Assembly: GCF_014805525.1 (NCBI RefSeq)
Contig: NZ_JACFSZ010000009.1
Coordinates: 1-64,000, forward strand
Direction: 5' to 3'
DNA from: Rhabdothermincola sediminis
GTDB taxonomy: Bacteria > Actinomycetota > Acidimicrobiia > Acidimicrobiales > Acidimicrobilacustridaceae
DNA: 64,000 nt
Both the position numbers and the translations under genes were made by a program. Below are positions 15,621 to 25,706 of this stretch, piece by piece (the first letter of the stretch is position 1; every line of letters starts with the position of its first letter). Under the pieces are notes generated by a model. It was not told the DNA's origin. It saw only the letters and a list, made by a program, of their open reading frames with translations, and did no database searches.

Positions 15621-17201
15621 TCAGGTCGACTGCGCGGTGATCGGCCGGCCCGGGCGGACATCCTTGCGGAGCCCTGCGCGGTCCTTGACCACCTGACCGG
15701 CGACGATCACGTACTCGATGCCCACTGAGGGCTTCGCGGGATCGTCGATGGTCGCCCGGTCGGCGACGGTGGCCGGATCGAACACCGTGACATCCGCATC
15801 CGCCCCGATCTGCAACCGGCCCTTGCGCCGCATCGCCGGCACACGGGTCTCGAGTCGCCGAGCGGGGAGGATGGTCATCTTGGCCAGGGCGTCGGTGAGG
15901 GTGAGCACAGCCTCGTCGCGCGCGTAGCGGCCGAGCGTACGGCTGAAGGCCCCCGAGCAGCGAGGATGGTTGTTGTCGCCCTCCTCGAGGATCGCGTCGC
16001 TGCCGATCATCACCCAGGGGGTGGCGAGCGCCAGGCGCAGGTCCGACTCGGGGATGGCGTGCGCGGCCACCAGCCTGTTCTCCGCCCGGTAGCGGCGGAA
16101 GCTGTCCTCCGTCAGGCGCTCACCGGTGCCGGGCAGTTCGAGATCGCCGTAGCTGATGCGGAAGCGCTCCTGCCAGCCGTCCGCGAACCGGGCGGAGGCG
16201 AGGGTCGTGGCCCAGAAGTCGTAGGGGTACACGCAGGCGGAGACGTCGACGCCTCGGGAGCGAGCCTCGTCGAGGCGGGCCAGGGCTTCCTCCATGACGT
16301 GGGTGGTCATGGACGTGATGTGGTCGACGTGCACCGCGGCGCCGGTGCGCTCCGCGACGGCCAGCAGCTCGTCGATCGCCGCCAGGCTGCCCTCCTGGGG
16401 GGTGCCGGGCCAGGAGTAGCGGATGTGGGAGAACACCGGCATGCCGTGCTCCGCGGCCACCCCCGCCAGTGCGGCGATCTCCTCGGTGGTGACCCACGGA
16501 GTGTACTCGGGCTCCACGTCGAGCCCGATCCAGCCGTCGGCGAAGCCCTCCGCCAGCGCTCGTTCCAGAAGCTGGATCTGTGCCGGAGTAGCCGCTTTCG
16601 TGGGGAGCTTCGCTTCGACGTCACGCATGTGCGGGTTGTCGAACGCGCCGCCGTAGTGCACCGGGGGCCGCTGGCTGTCCCTCCCGTAGAACTCGAAGAA
16701 GCCCTTCGCGGTGTTGTTGATGCCGTGCATGCCGAGGTTGGTGGTCACCCCGTCGGCCACCTTGTTCCAGACCCCGTACGGGTTCGGCTCGTAGCTCAAC
16801 ACGTCGATGAAGCCCGGTGCGACCACCAGCCCCGTGGCGTCGAGTACCTCGGTGCCGACCAGTGGCTCGGTGGAGATGGCTCGGATGCGGTCGCCGTCGA
16901 TGCCGACGTCGGCCACGGCGTCGAAGCCACTCGCGGGATCGACCACCCGCCCGCCGGAGATGACGAGGGCGAAGGTGTGCCCCGGTGGGGGCGGCGGGTC
17001 GGCTCCGTCGATCGCCGGGGGGTCGGGCGGTGTGTGTTCCCCGGTGACCTCCAACCGGACCCGGTCGCTGCCGGGTCCCCCGCCCCCGGGCAAGCCTCGC
17101 AGTAGCACCACGTTCGCGGCCGCGAACCCGCCCACCAACAGGAGCTTGCGCCGAGTCGGGTCGGCCGGCTGCGCCGGGTGTTCCGGCGGCGGGTCGGGCA
17201 C
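15621..17201 (-). CDS. D-aminoacylase-like amidohydrolase with twin-arginine leader
   Basis: A 526-residue amidohydrolase-superfamily protein related to N-acyl-D-amino-acid deacylases. A twin-Arg stretch (TRRKLLLVGGF, 16-26) and hydrophobic segment suggest Tat export. The barrel block is APGFIDVLSYEPN at 128-140; the usual HxH metal pair (DVHTH) is replaced by LSY. The later ligands SHIRY (258-262) and HVDHITS (291-297) and the Asp in MIGSDA are kept, consistent with D-aminoacylases that use mainly the beta metal site. It ends the ABC transporter operon, so it may process a compound imported there. Substrate unknown. Confidence 0.85.
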   Translation of the reverse strand: MPDPPPEHPAQPADPTRRKLLLVGGFAAANVVLLRGLPGGGGPGSDRVRLEVTGEHTPPDPPAIDGADPPPPPGHTFALVISGGRVVDPASGFDAVADVGIDGDRIRAISTEPLVGTEVLDATGLVVAPGFIDVLSYEPNPYGVWNKVADGVTTNLGMHGINNTAKGFFEFYGRDSQRPPVHYGGAFDNPHMRDVEAKLPTKAATPAQIQLLERALAEGFADGWIGLDVEPEYTPWVTTEEIAALAGVAAEHGMPVFSHIRYSWPGTPQEGSLAAIDELLAVAERTGAAVHVDHITSMTTHVMEEALARLDEARSRGVDVSACVYPYDFWATTLASARFADGWQERFRISYGDLELPGTGERLTEDSFRRYRAENRLVAAHAIPESDLRLALATPWVMIGSDAILEEGDNNHPRCSGAFSRTLGRYARDEAVLTLTDALAKMTILPARRLETRVPAMRRKGRLQIGADADVTVFDPATVADRATIDDPAKPSVGIEYVIVAGQVVKDRAGLRKDVRPGRPITAQST

Positions 17202-17252
17202 GTCGAGCGAATCTAGCGGGGCGGCTGCGGCAGGCGGACCCGGAGGTCGTGG

Positions 17253-18713
17253 TCAGAAGGCCGTGTCGTTGTACCGGGTGATCGCGGCGTCGATCTCCTG
17301 CTGAGCCTGGTCGAGCGACTGCTGCGGTGAACGGCCGCCGAAGATGAGCGCGTCCTGGCTCTTGCGGACCGCTTCCCGGAACTCGTAGTACGGGCCGATC
17401 AGCGGCCCGGGGAAGCTGGGATCGATGTCGGCGATCTCGTCGTTGGCGATCTTCAACCAGCGCCCCGACAGGCTGCCCGAGTAGAACGAGCGGACCTCGG
17501 GGAGGTCGTTCGCGGCTTTCACGTAGGGCAGGTAGGACCCGGCGGTGAGCATCACGGCCTGTGACTCGGGGGTGTTCATGAACTTCATGAAGTCCCACGC
17601 TGCCGCCTTGACCGGATCGGGCACGGTGGCGATGAGGTACCAGGCCGCGCCACCCATCTGGGTCTTGCCGACAGCACCGGCATCGAGTGCGGGGAGTGCC
17701 CCCGCGCCGATGTCCAGCCCGCTGAGCTGGCTGGGGTCGAACCCGTCCGCGCCGATCCGGGACGGATCGAGGTTGCCGCCGAGGAATGCTTCCACCGAGG
17801 TGGCCGCGGAGGAGCTCTCCACCATCATCGACGCCTGGCGGTTCGCCATCGCCAGGTACTGGTCGATCTGGCCGGCGACCGACGGCACCGGGTTGAGCAG
17901 CCCGTCGGCGTTCATCTGCTGGAACCAGGTGTACAGCTCGAGGGCCTGCGGGTTGCCGGCCAGGGTGCCCGCGGTGGTCTCGCCCCCGCCGCGGCCGTTG
18001 TCGTTGTCGACCACGGCGGAACGAGCTCCGGTGAGCCAGAACTCCGTCTTCCACGATGAGAACTCGTGTACCAGGGGTCGGTCGACCACCCCCGCGGCCT
18101 TGATCTTCTGCGCGTACTCGCGGACCTCGGCCAGCGTCGAGGGGGTGCGGTCCGGGTCGAGTCCCGCGGCCCGGAAATGGTCGCGGTTGTAGAAGAACAA
18201 GACGTTGCCGAGGTTCGCCGACGCCGGCCAGAGAACGCCGTCGATCGTGTAGTAGCTCTTGGCCGTCTCCACGAAGCCGCCGGTGTCATAGCCCTCGGCA
18301 TCGATGCAGGACTGCGCTGGCAGCACGACGCCGCTGTCGGCCATCGACTGGGTGAAGGTGTCGTCGACCATGATCAGCGCGGGGAGCTGGCGCGACGGCA
18401 CCGCGGCGGCGAACTTGCGCTGGATCTCCTCGTAGCTCGTGCCCTGGTTCTCGAGCCGGACCCGCACCTTGTTCTGCGAGGTGTTGTAGCGCTGGACGAG
18501 CTGCTGCAGCGCGTCGAGGGGCCGGGCCTGCTGGGTGTGCCACACCACCACCTCGACCGGGCCGGTGGCCGTGTCGAGCGCCTCGACCGGGCAGGGGGGC
18601 AGCCCGTCGCTGGCGGACCCCTGGCTGGTGTTGTTGCCGCCGCCGCCGCCGCACCCGGACGCCACCAGCGCCGCGAGCGCCAGGATCGCGATCCACCGTC
18701 TTGGCGTGCTCAT
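17253..18713 (-). CDS. ABC transporter substrate-binding lipoprotein (paralogue 1)
   Basis: A 486-residue sugar-type (extracellular family 1) binding protein anchored through a lipobox Cys21 (VASGC) followed by a Gly-rich tether. It begins with MSTPRRWIAILALAALVASG. It shares distinctive blocks with the two genes before it: QSCIDAEGYDTGGF, YYTIDGVLWPAS, NDNGRGGGETT, and LIGPYYEFREAVRKS near the C-terminus. Its ATG lies one base after the stop of paralogue 2, indicating coupled translation. A longer frame to 18851 exists, but only the ATG at 18713 gives a signal peptide. Confidence 0.93.
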   Translation of the reverse strand: MSTPRRWIAILALAALVASGCGGGGGNNTSQGSASDGLPPCPVEALDTATGPVEVVVWHTQQARPLDALQQLVQRYNTSQNKVRVRLENQGTSYEEIQRKFAAAVPSRQLPALIMVDDTFTQSMADSGVVLPAQSCIDAEGYDTGGFVETAKSYYTIDGVLWPASANLGNVLFFYNRDHFRAAGLDPDRTPSTLAEVREYAQKIKAAGVVDRPLVHEFSSWKTEFWLTGARSAVVDNDNGRGGGETTAGTLAGNPQALELYTWFQQMNADGLLNPVPSVAGQIDQYLAMANRQASMMVESSSAATSVEAFLGGNLDPSRIGADGFDPSQLSGLDIGAGALPALDAGAVGKTQMGGAAWYLIATVPDPVKAAAWDFMKFMNTPESQAVMLTAGSYLPYVKAANDLPEVRSFYSGSLSGRWLKIANDEIADIDPSFPGPLIGPYYEFREAVRKSQDALIFGGRSPQQSLDQAQQEIDAAITRYNDTAF

Positions 18714-18714
18714 G

Positions 18715-20187
18715 TCAGAAGCCCTCCTCCTGGTAGCGCTCAAGGGCCGTAGTGGTCGCTGATGCTGCGACACGGACCGCGTCCGCGGGCGCGGCGCCCG
18801 CGAAGACCACCGAATCGATCGAGTTTCGGATCGCCGCTCGGAACTCGTCATAGGGACCGATCAGTGGACCTGGGAAGCGCGGGTCGACCCCGTTCAGCAG
18901 CTCGTCGTACGCGAGGGCGAGCCAGCGGCCCGAGGGGGTGGTGGACCACCGCTCGATCAGCGCCGGGTCGCGGGTTGCGGCCACGTTGAAAGGTAGGTAG
19001 CCGCCCTCGAGGTTCCAGCGAACCTGGCTCGGCACGGAGTTGACGAAGGTGATGAAGTCCCAGGCGGCGGCTTGCACCGCCGGTGCGGTTGTGTTGGTGA
19101 TGTACCAGGCGCCCCCGCCCATCTGCAGGCGACCGGGCTGGCGGATGCCCGGGACGGCGGCGGCGCCGATGTCGAGGGCCTGCAGGTCGATGTCCGCCGG
19201 ATCGCCGCCCCCGGGGACTCGCAGGTCGCCGCTGAGGAACGCCTCGATCGAGGTGGCGGCGGTGGAGGTCTCGATGGTCATCGAGGCGTTCTGCTGGGCC
19301 ATGGCGAGGTAGTGGTCGATCTGGCCGGGGGTGTTGGGCACCACTCGGAGCAGGCCGTCGCGCACCATGTCCCGGATCCACGTGTACAGCTCGACCGTGG
19401 TGTCGGTGTCGAAGGCTGCTCGGGTGGTGGTGCCGTCGCCCCGGCCGTTGTCGTTGTCGACGATCGGCACTCCGGCACCGGTCAGCCACATCTCGATCAG
19501 GGGTGGCCCGAGGTTGAGCACCACCGGGGTGGCGACGACCCCGGCGTCCTTGATGTGCCGCGCGGTGTCCCGGAGCTCGGCCAGCGTGGCCGGAGTGTCG
19601 TTCACATCGAGGTTCGCCCGCCGGAAGTGGTTGCGGTTGTAGTAGAGCAGCGCACTGGAGAGGTTGAGCGAGGCGGGGTAGAGCGCGCCGTCGATCGTGT
19701 AGTAGTCGATGCCCGCTCCGAGGAAGTCGCTGGTGTCGTAGCCGGTGGCGTCGATGCAGGACTGCGCGGGGAGCACCGTGCCACTGTCCGCGATGGCGAC
19801 GGTGACGGTGTCGTCGAGGATGGCGATGGCGGGTAGGTCGCGAGTACCGATGCCCGCCTGGTACTTACGCCATACCTCGTCGTTGTTGGTTCCCTGGCTT
19901 TCGATGCGCACCCGGACCTTGCTCTGCGCAGCGTTGTACCGGTCGGCAAGGGCCCGCAGGGTCTCGCCGGTCTTGGCTTGCAGGAAGGTCCACACCACCA
20001 CTTCGACCGGCTCGGTGGCTTGGTCGAGCGCGCCCACCGGGCAGGCTGGGAGCGTTGATGTGGCGCCCCGCTCGTCGCCGTCCGTGCCAGCGCCGTTGTC
20101 TTCAGCCCCGCCGCCCCCGCCCCCGCAGGACGCGAGCAACAAGGCAACGACGAGGAGGGGAGCCCGTTTGCGGGTGGTGCGGGCCAT
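18715..20187 (-). CDS. ABC transporter substrate-binding lipoprotein (paralogue 2)
   Basis: 490 residues with a signal peptide and lipobox LLAS-C at Cys21, then a Gly-rich segment. The same core blocks as its neighbours are present (QSCIDATGYDT, DYYTIDGALYPAS, NDNGRGDGTTT, LIGPYDEFRAAIRNS), so it arose by tandem duplication. Sequence differences are spread across the protein, so the copies have had time to diverge and may bind different sugars. It sits 7 bp downstream of paralogue 3. Confidence 0.93.
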   Translation of the reverse strand: MARTTRKRAPLLVVALLLASCGGGGGGAEDNGAGTDGDERGATSTLPACPVGALDQATEPVEVVVWTFLQAKTGETLRALADRYNAAQSKVRVRIESQGTNNDEVWRKYQAGIGTRDLPAIAILDDTVTVAIADSGTVLPAQSCIDATGYDTSDFLGAGIDYYTIDGALYPASLNLSSALLYYNRNHFRRANLDVNDTPATLAELRDTARHIKDAGVVATPVVLNLGPPLIEMWLTGAGVPIVDNDNGRGDGTTTRAAFDTDTTVELYTWIRDMVRDGLLRVVPNTPGQIDHYLAMAQQNASMTIETSTAATSIEAFLSGDLRVPGGGDPADIDLQALDIGAAAVPGIRQPGRLQMGGGAWYITNTTAPAVQAAAWDFITFVNSVPSQVRWNLEGGYLPFNVAATRDPALIERWSTTPSGRWLALAYDELLNGVDPRFPGPLIGPYDEFRAAIRNSIDSVVFAGAAPADAVRVAASATTTALERYQEEGF

Positions 20188-20194
20188 GGTGTGC

Positions 20195-21670
20195 TCAGAA
20201 GTCCGTGTCGTTGTACTGCGCGAGGGCGGCGTTGATCTCCGACACCGCGGTGTCCATCGCGGTCTGGGGTTCGGTGCGCGAGAGCACCACCGAGTCGAAG
20301 GCTTTGCGGATCGCCGCCCGGAACCGGTCGTAGGGGCCGATGAGCGGGCCGGGAAAGTCCGGGTCGATCCCCGTGACCATCTCGTCGTAGGCGATGGCGA
20401 GCCAGCGGCCCGCCAGGTCGTCCCTCCAGAAGGCCCGGATCCGGGGATCGTCGGCGGCGGCTCGCAGCCACGGAAGGTACGAGCCCTCGAGGTGCCAGAT
20501 GACCTGCTGGTCGAGCTGGTTCCACCATTTCATGAAGTCCCAGGCGCCGGCCTGCTCAGCGGGAGAGGAGGTCTTGAGCATGAAGAACGCATTGCCGCCG
20601 ACCTGCGCCTTGCCGGCCTCGTCGACGCCGTAGACCGGCCCGGCGCCGATGTCGAGTGCGGCCAGGTCGACGTTGCCGGCGTCGACCCCGGCGGCAACGC
20701 TGGTGTCGCCACCTAGGAACGCCTTCACCGACGTGGCCGCCGTGGAGGTCTCGACCAGGATCGAGCCGTTCTGCTGAGCCATGGCCAGGTAGTGGTTCAC
20801 CTGCCCGGGAGTGGCGGTCACGCCCTGGAGGAGCCCGGCGTCGTTGAGGTCCTTGACCCATTGGAGCACGGCGAGCGCCTCGGGACCGGCGAACGCGGCC
20901 TCCGTCGTCTCCCCGCCGCCACGACCGTTGTCGTTGTTGACCAGCGGCACGCCACTCCCGGTCAGTTGGGTCTCCAGGAACCACGAGTCGAGCTTGAGGA
21001 CCACCGGGCGGTCGACCACGCCTGCCGCCTTGATCTTCTCGGCGTACTCCCGCACCTCGGCCAGCGTGGCCGGCGGCTTGTCCGGGTCGAGACCGGCACG
21101 GCGGAAGTGGTTCTTGTTGTAGTAGGTGAGGATGTCCGAGAGGCTGGCCGAGGCCGGGTAGAGGATGCCGTCGACCGAGAAGTAGTCGACCGCGGGCTTC
21201 ACGAACGGGTCGGTGCTGAGGCCCTCGGCATCGAGGCACGACTGGGCGGGGAGCACCGTGCCGCTGTCGATCATGAACCGGGTCGTGGTCTCCTCGCTCA
21301 CGATGATGTCTGGCAGGTCCCGAGGTGTGGGCAGCGTCGCTTCGAACTTGCGGAGCAGCTCCTCGTAGGAGGGCCCCTGGTTCTCCGCTCGTACCCGCAC
21401 CCGGGACTGGGAGCCGTTGTACGCCTGGACCTGGGCTTGCAGCGTGGCTTCGGTCTTGGCGCTGAGCGCGTACCAGAGCACGACCTCCACCGGCTGGGTC
21501 GCGCCGTCGAGCGCGCCGACCGGACAGTCGGGCAGTTCACCTCGGGCTTGCGCGCCCGGGCTGGCCGGCGAGCCGCCGCTGCCGCCGTTGCTGCTGCACG
21601 CGCCGAGCACCAGCATCGTCGCCGCCAGCGAGGCGAGTGCGGTGATCCGGCGGGGTGGACGGGTGCGCAT
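20195..21670 (-). CDS. ABC transporter substrate-binding lipoprotein (paralogue 3)
   Basis: 491 residues, starting MRTRPPRRITALASLAATML with lipobox VLGAC (Cys25) and a Ser/Gly tether. GAGGAGGTCCC precedes the ATG at 21670; a longer frame to 21976 lacks a signal peptide. The core carries QSCLDAEGLST, VDYFSVDGILYPAS, NDNGRGGGETT and LIGPYDRFRAAIRKA. It is the copy next to the permease genes, so it is most likely the original partner of the transporter, with the other two added behind it. Confidence 0.93.
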   Translation of the reverse strand: MRTRPPRRITALASLAATMLVLGACSSNGGSGGSPASPGAQARGELPDCPVGALDGATQPVEVVLWYALSAKTEATLQAQVQAYNGSQSRVRVRAENQGPSYEELLRKFEATLPTPRDLPDIIVSEETTTRFMIDSGTVLPAQSCLDAEGLSTDPFVKPAVDYFSVDGILYPASASLSDILTYYNKNHFRRAGLDPDKPPATLAEVREYAEKIKAAGVVDRPVVLKLDSWFLETQLTGSGVPLVNNDNGRGGGETTEAAFAGPEALAVLQWVKDLNDAGLLQGVTATPGQVNHYLAMAQQNGSILVETSTAATSVKAFLGGDTSVAAGVDAGNVDLAALDIGAGPVYGVDEAGKAQVGGNAFFMLKTSSPAEQAGAWDFMKWWNQLDQQVIWHLEGSYLPWLRAAADDPRIRAFWRDDLAGRWLAIAYDEMVTGIDPDFPGPLIGPYDRFRAAIRKAFDSVVLSRTEPQTAMDTAVSEINAALAQYNDTDF

Positions 21671-21693
21671 GGGACCTCCTCGTCGTGCTCTCC

Positions 21694-22530
21694 TCAGCCC
21701 TTCACCGCGCCGGCGGTCAGGCCACGGATGAGTTGGCGTTGCAGGAAGATGAGAAGCGCCAAGACGGGCAATGCAGCGAGGATCGCGGCTGCGAGCCCGA
21801 CGTTGCCCTGCTCGACCGTGCTGGCCGACAGGGATTTCAAGCCGATCTGGATCGTCTCCCAGCGGCCCTCGGTGACGACCGCCCGGGGCCAGGTGTACTG
21901 GTTCCACGCCGCGAGGAACGAGATCACCGCGAACGACGCGATCACCGGCCGGGTCACCGGGATCGCCACCCGCCACAGGAAGGCGAAGTGGCCATAGCCG
22001 TCGAGTTGGGCCGCGTCGCGCAGGTCGCGGGGGATCCCCAGGAAGCCTTGCCGGATGAGGAAGGTGCCGAAGGCCGTGGCGAGGAACGGGGCAACCAGAC
22101 CTGGATAGGAGTTGAGCCAGCCCAGCCCACGGATGGTTTGCACGTTGGGGATGAGGGTGACCTCGATGGGCAGCATCAGGGTGGCCATGAACACCAGGAA
22201 CAGCACTCGTCGCAACGGGAACCGGAGGAACGAGAACGCGTAGGCGGCCAGGACCGACGTGGCGAGCTGCGCGATGACGATGATCGCGGTCACCACGGCG
22301 CTGATCCGCATCTTGGCGCCGAGGTCACCGAGGCTCCAGGCCCGGGAGAACACGTCCCACTGGATGGCCACCGGGTACAGCGGCAGCCCCTCGCGCACGT
22401 AGACCGCAGGCGTGGACAGCGCCCGCACCAGCGTCATCCACACCGGGAAGAGCACCACCACCGACAGGGCCGTGAGCACGACGTACCACAGCGCCTTCTT
22501 CCAGGTGGCTTGGTTAGCGTCAACTCCCAT
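21694..22530 (-). CDS. ABC sugar transporter permease, MalG/UgpE type
   Basis: A 278-residue inner-membrane permease with about six membrane helices, starting with WYVVLTALSVVVLFPVWMTL. The cytoplasmic EAA loop that contacts the ATPase is DAAQLDGYGHFAFLWRVAIP. Together with the MalF-type permease and the ATPase it forms the translocation pore. Its start overlaps the end of the MalF-type gene by 11 bp. Confidence 0.94.
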   Translation of the reverse strand: MGVDANQATWKKALWYVVLTALSVVVLFPVWMTLVRALSTPAVYVREGLPLYPVAIQWDVFSRAWSLGDLGAKMRISAVVTAIIVIAQLATSVLAAYAFSFLRFPLRRVLFLVFMATLMLPIEVTLIPNVQTIRGLGWLNSYPGLVAPFLATAFGTFLIRQGFLGIPRDLRDAAQLDGYGHFAFLWRVAIPVTRPVIASFAVISFLAAWNQYTWPRAVVTEGRWETIQIGLKSLSASTVEQGNVGLAAAILAALPVLALLIFLQRQLIRGLTAGAVKG

Positions 22531-23451
22531 AGTGCACCCGCTTCTCGAGGATGAGGAACTGGGCCAGGGACACGAACAGGGTGACCACGAACAGCCCGAT
22601 CGCCATCACTGCGCCCTCGCCCTGGCTGAGCGGCTGCTGGCTGTTGAAGATCTTGAACACCAGCGTCTCCGTCGAGCCGGCCGGACCGCCTGCGGTGAGG
22701 ATGTCGATCTGGGCGAAGGCTTGGAAGGCGAAGATCACCAGCACCACGACCAGGAACATCAGCGTGGGCGAGATCAGCGGCAGGGTCACCCGGAAGAAGC
22801 GGCGCACCGGCCCGTAGCCGTCGAGGGTGGCGGCTTCGTAGATCTCCTCGGGCACGGCTTGCAACCCGGCCAGCACGATGATGAACGTCAACCCGAGGTT
22901 CTGCCACACCGAGGACAGCGCGACCCCTCGAAGCGCCGTGTCGGGGTTGGACAAGCTGAGGAAGCCGACGTCGCGGAAGTACCCCGCTTGCGGGTTGATC
23001 AGCACGAAGAAAACGACAGAGGCCACGGCCACGGAGCTGGCCACGGTCGAAGCGAAGATCGTCTGGAAGACCTTGATGCCCCGCAGGTGCCGGTTGGCCG
23101 CCACCGCTAGCAGGACCCCGAGCACCAGGCCCAGGGGCACGGTGTAGAGCACGTATCGGCCGCTGATCTCGAGCCCGGACCGGAAGTTGTCGCCCCCGAG
23201 CACGTCGGAGAACTGCGACCAGCCCACGTACCGCTCGGCGGTGCCGAAGCGATTCTGCTGGTGCAGCCCGAGGTAGAAGAGGCGGTAGAGGGGATAGAAG
23301 AAGAACCAACCGAAGATGACTGCCGAGGGGGCCAGGAACGCCACGGCCAGGAGGTTGTCCTTCACCTTGCGGGTCAGGTGGCGGACCTCGTGCGGCGGTG
23401 CCGCCTCGACACTGCCCCGGGCAGGCCGCGCGACCGGCTCGGCCTCGATGG

Positions 23452-23455
<4 letters not shown>
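22520..23455 (-). CDS. ABC sugar transporter permease, MalF/UgpA type
   Basis: An inner-membrane permease of about 311 residues with six predicted helices (first: LLAVAFLAPSAVIFGWFFFY) and the EAA loop EAATLDGYGPVRRFFRVTLP. The start is uncertain: a TTG at 23455 overlaps the TGA of the ATPase gene, which suits coupled translation and gives a normal short cytoplasmic N-terminus (TIEAEPVARPARG). A longer frame inside the ATPase gene is rejected. Confidence 0.9.
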
Positions 23456-24564
<1,109 letters not shown>

Positions 24565-24571
24565 GGTGGGC

Positions 24572-25546
24572 TCATCCTCCGAGCCGGTTGCGGTCGGCTC
24601 CAGGGGCGTACGTCCCGAGATGTGGCCCCATCGTGTCGCCGACAGCGGAGTGGTGTGGCCTCACCACCGTACCGTGGCCGCCGCCGCCGCCGAGGCCATC
24701 CGGATCCGGCAACTGGGACAGCCCCCAGGCGGTGAGCGTCTCGTGGATGCGCCGGGCGACCGGTGGTGCCAGCAGCGCGTCGAGCAGGGCGACCAGGTCG
24801 GGCAGGTCGGGGAACGGTTCCAGAGCGAGCCGGGCGAAGGTGCCTTCGTCTGCCCACGCCGCGATGGTGGCGTCGATCGCGCCGAGCGGACCCGTGCCCT
24901 CAGCACACGACGACCGCAGCCGGTCCCACGGCCAGGTGCGGGCGAACACTGGGCCGAGTGCGCTGACGACGTCCCCGGGCTCGGCCGGGTCGCCGTGCGC
25001 GACGCAGGAGCTGAGGGGGAGCAGGGCGACGACCTCGGGCCAGGAGGGCGGGCCGCCCGGCTCGGCCTGAGCGCGCCGGGCGATCGCGTCGAGCCAGAGG
25101 GTTGCGAGCAGTAGGCCGGGGTCGGCCGGCGGTGGCGGTGTCGGCAGGGCTAGCGCCCGGGAGCAGGCGTCGGACAGACGTCCGTGCGGTCCGCCGGCGC
25201 TGCTCACGGGCAGGGGATCGACCCCTCCGCTGTCGAGCAAGGTGACCTGTTCCCCGGAGCGAGCGACCAGGTGCACGAAGGGCTGGTGTTCGGCGAGGAC
25301 CGCGCCGGTGTCGAGGCAGCGGGTCCGCACGTGTGCGATGACGCCGAACGCCCACCACGACTCGGGTGCTCGGAAGCCTCTCAGCTCGGCAGCGGGATCG
25401 TCGTCAGCGAGGTCATGGAGGTGGAGCTCCACCTCACCCGAGGACCACGAGACCCCGACGGCGATCGGCGGATCGCCGGGGGAGGTGGCGGCGAGAAGAG
25501 TGCTCGCCAGGTGATGGAGGCGGGCGTCGGTGAGTGGGGTGGCCAT
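24572..25546 (-). CDS. Conserved hypothetical, first gene of the ABC operon
   Basis: 324 residues starting MATPLTDARLHHLASTLLAA. It is acidic, Pro/Leu-rich and has no signal peptide or membrane helix, so it should be cytoplasmic. Notable blocks are APESWWAFGVIAHVRTRCL and FARTWPWDRLRSSC. I do not recognise the family. Its position, 7 bp before the ATPase gene and co-directional, suggests a regulatory or accessory role for the transporter, but this is only positional. The 3' tail (after GLSQLPDPDG) is Gly-rich and may be disordered. Confidence 0.75.
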   Translation of the reverse strand: MATPLTDARLHHLASTLLAATSPGDPPIAVGVSWSSGEVELHLHDLADDDPAAELRGFRAPESWWAFGVIAHVRTRCLDTGAVLAEHQPFVHLVARSGEQVTLLDSGGVDPLPVSSAGGPHGRLSDACSRALALPTPPPPADPGLLLATLWLDAIARRAQAEPGGPPSWPEVVALLPLSSCVAHGDPAEPGDVVSALGPVFARTWPWDRLRSSCAEGTGPLGAIDATIAAWADEGTFARLALEPFPDLPDLVALLDALLAPPVARRIHETLTAWGLSQLPDPDGLGGGGGHGTVVRPHHSAVGDTMGPHLGTYAPGADRNRLGG

Positions 25547-25706
25547 GGTGCGATCCCTTCAGTGACGAGCCGCCCAGTCGATGCTTGGACCATGTCCGCC
25601 GTGCGGCTACGTGGTCATCCGGCGACCCGTGGCACGCTCCGAAGCGGCACCGGCGGGGGATCGCGAGCCCACCGGCAGTATGAGCAGGAGGTGTGACAGG
25701 AAACGG

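Noticed and set aside
15092-15661. Minus-strand frame opposite tRNA-Glu and the small plus-strand frame
   Set aside because: Overlaps a tRNA and the end of the amidohydrolase gene; Arg-rich and without domains.
18715-20187. Possibility that the three binding proteins are assembly duplicates
   Set aside because: They differ throughout in sequence and length, so they are true paralogues.
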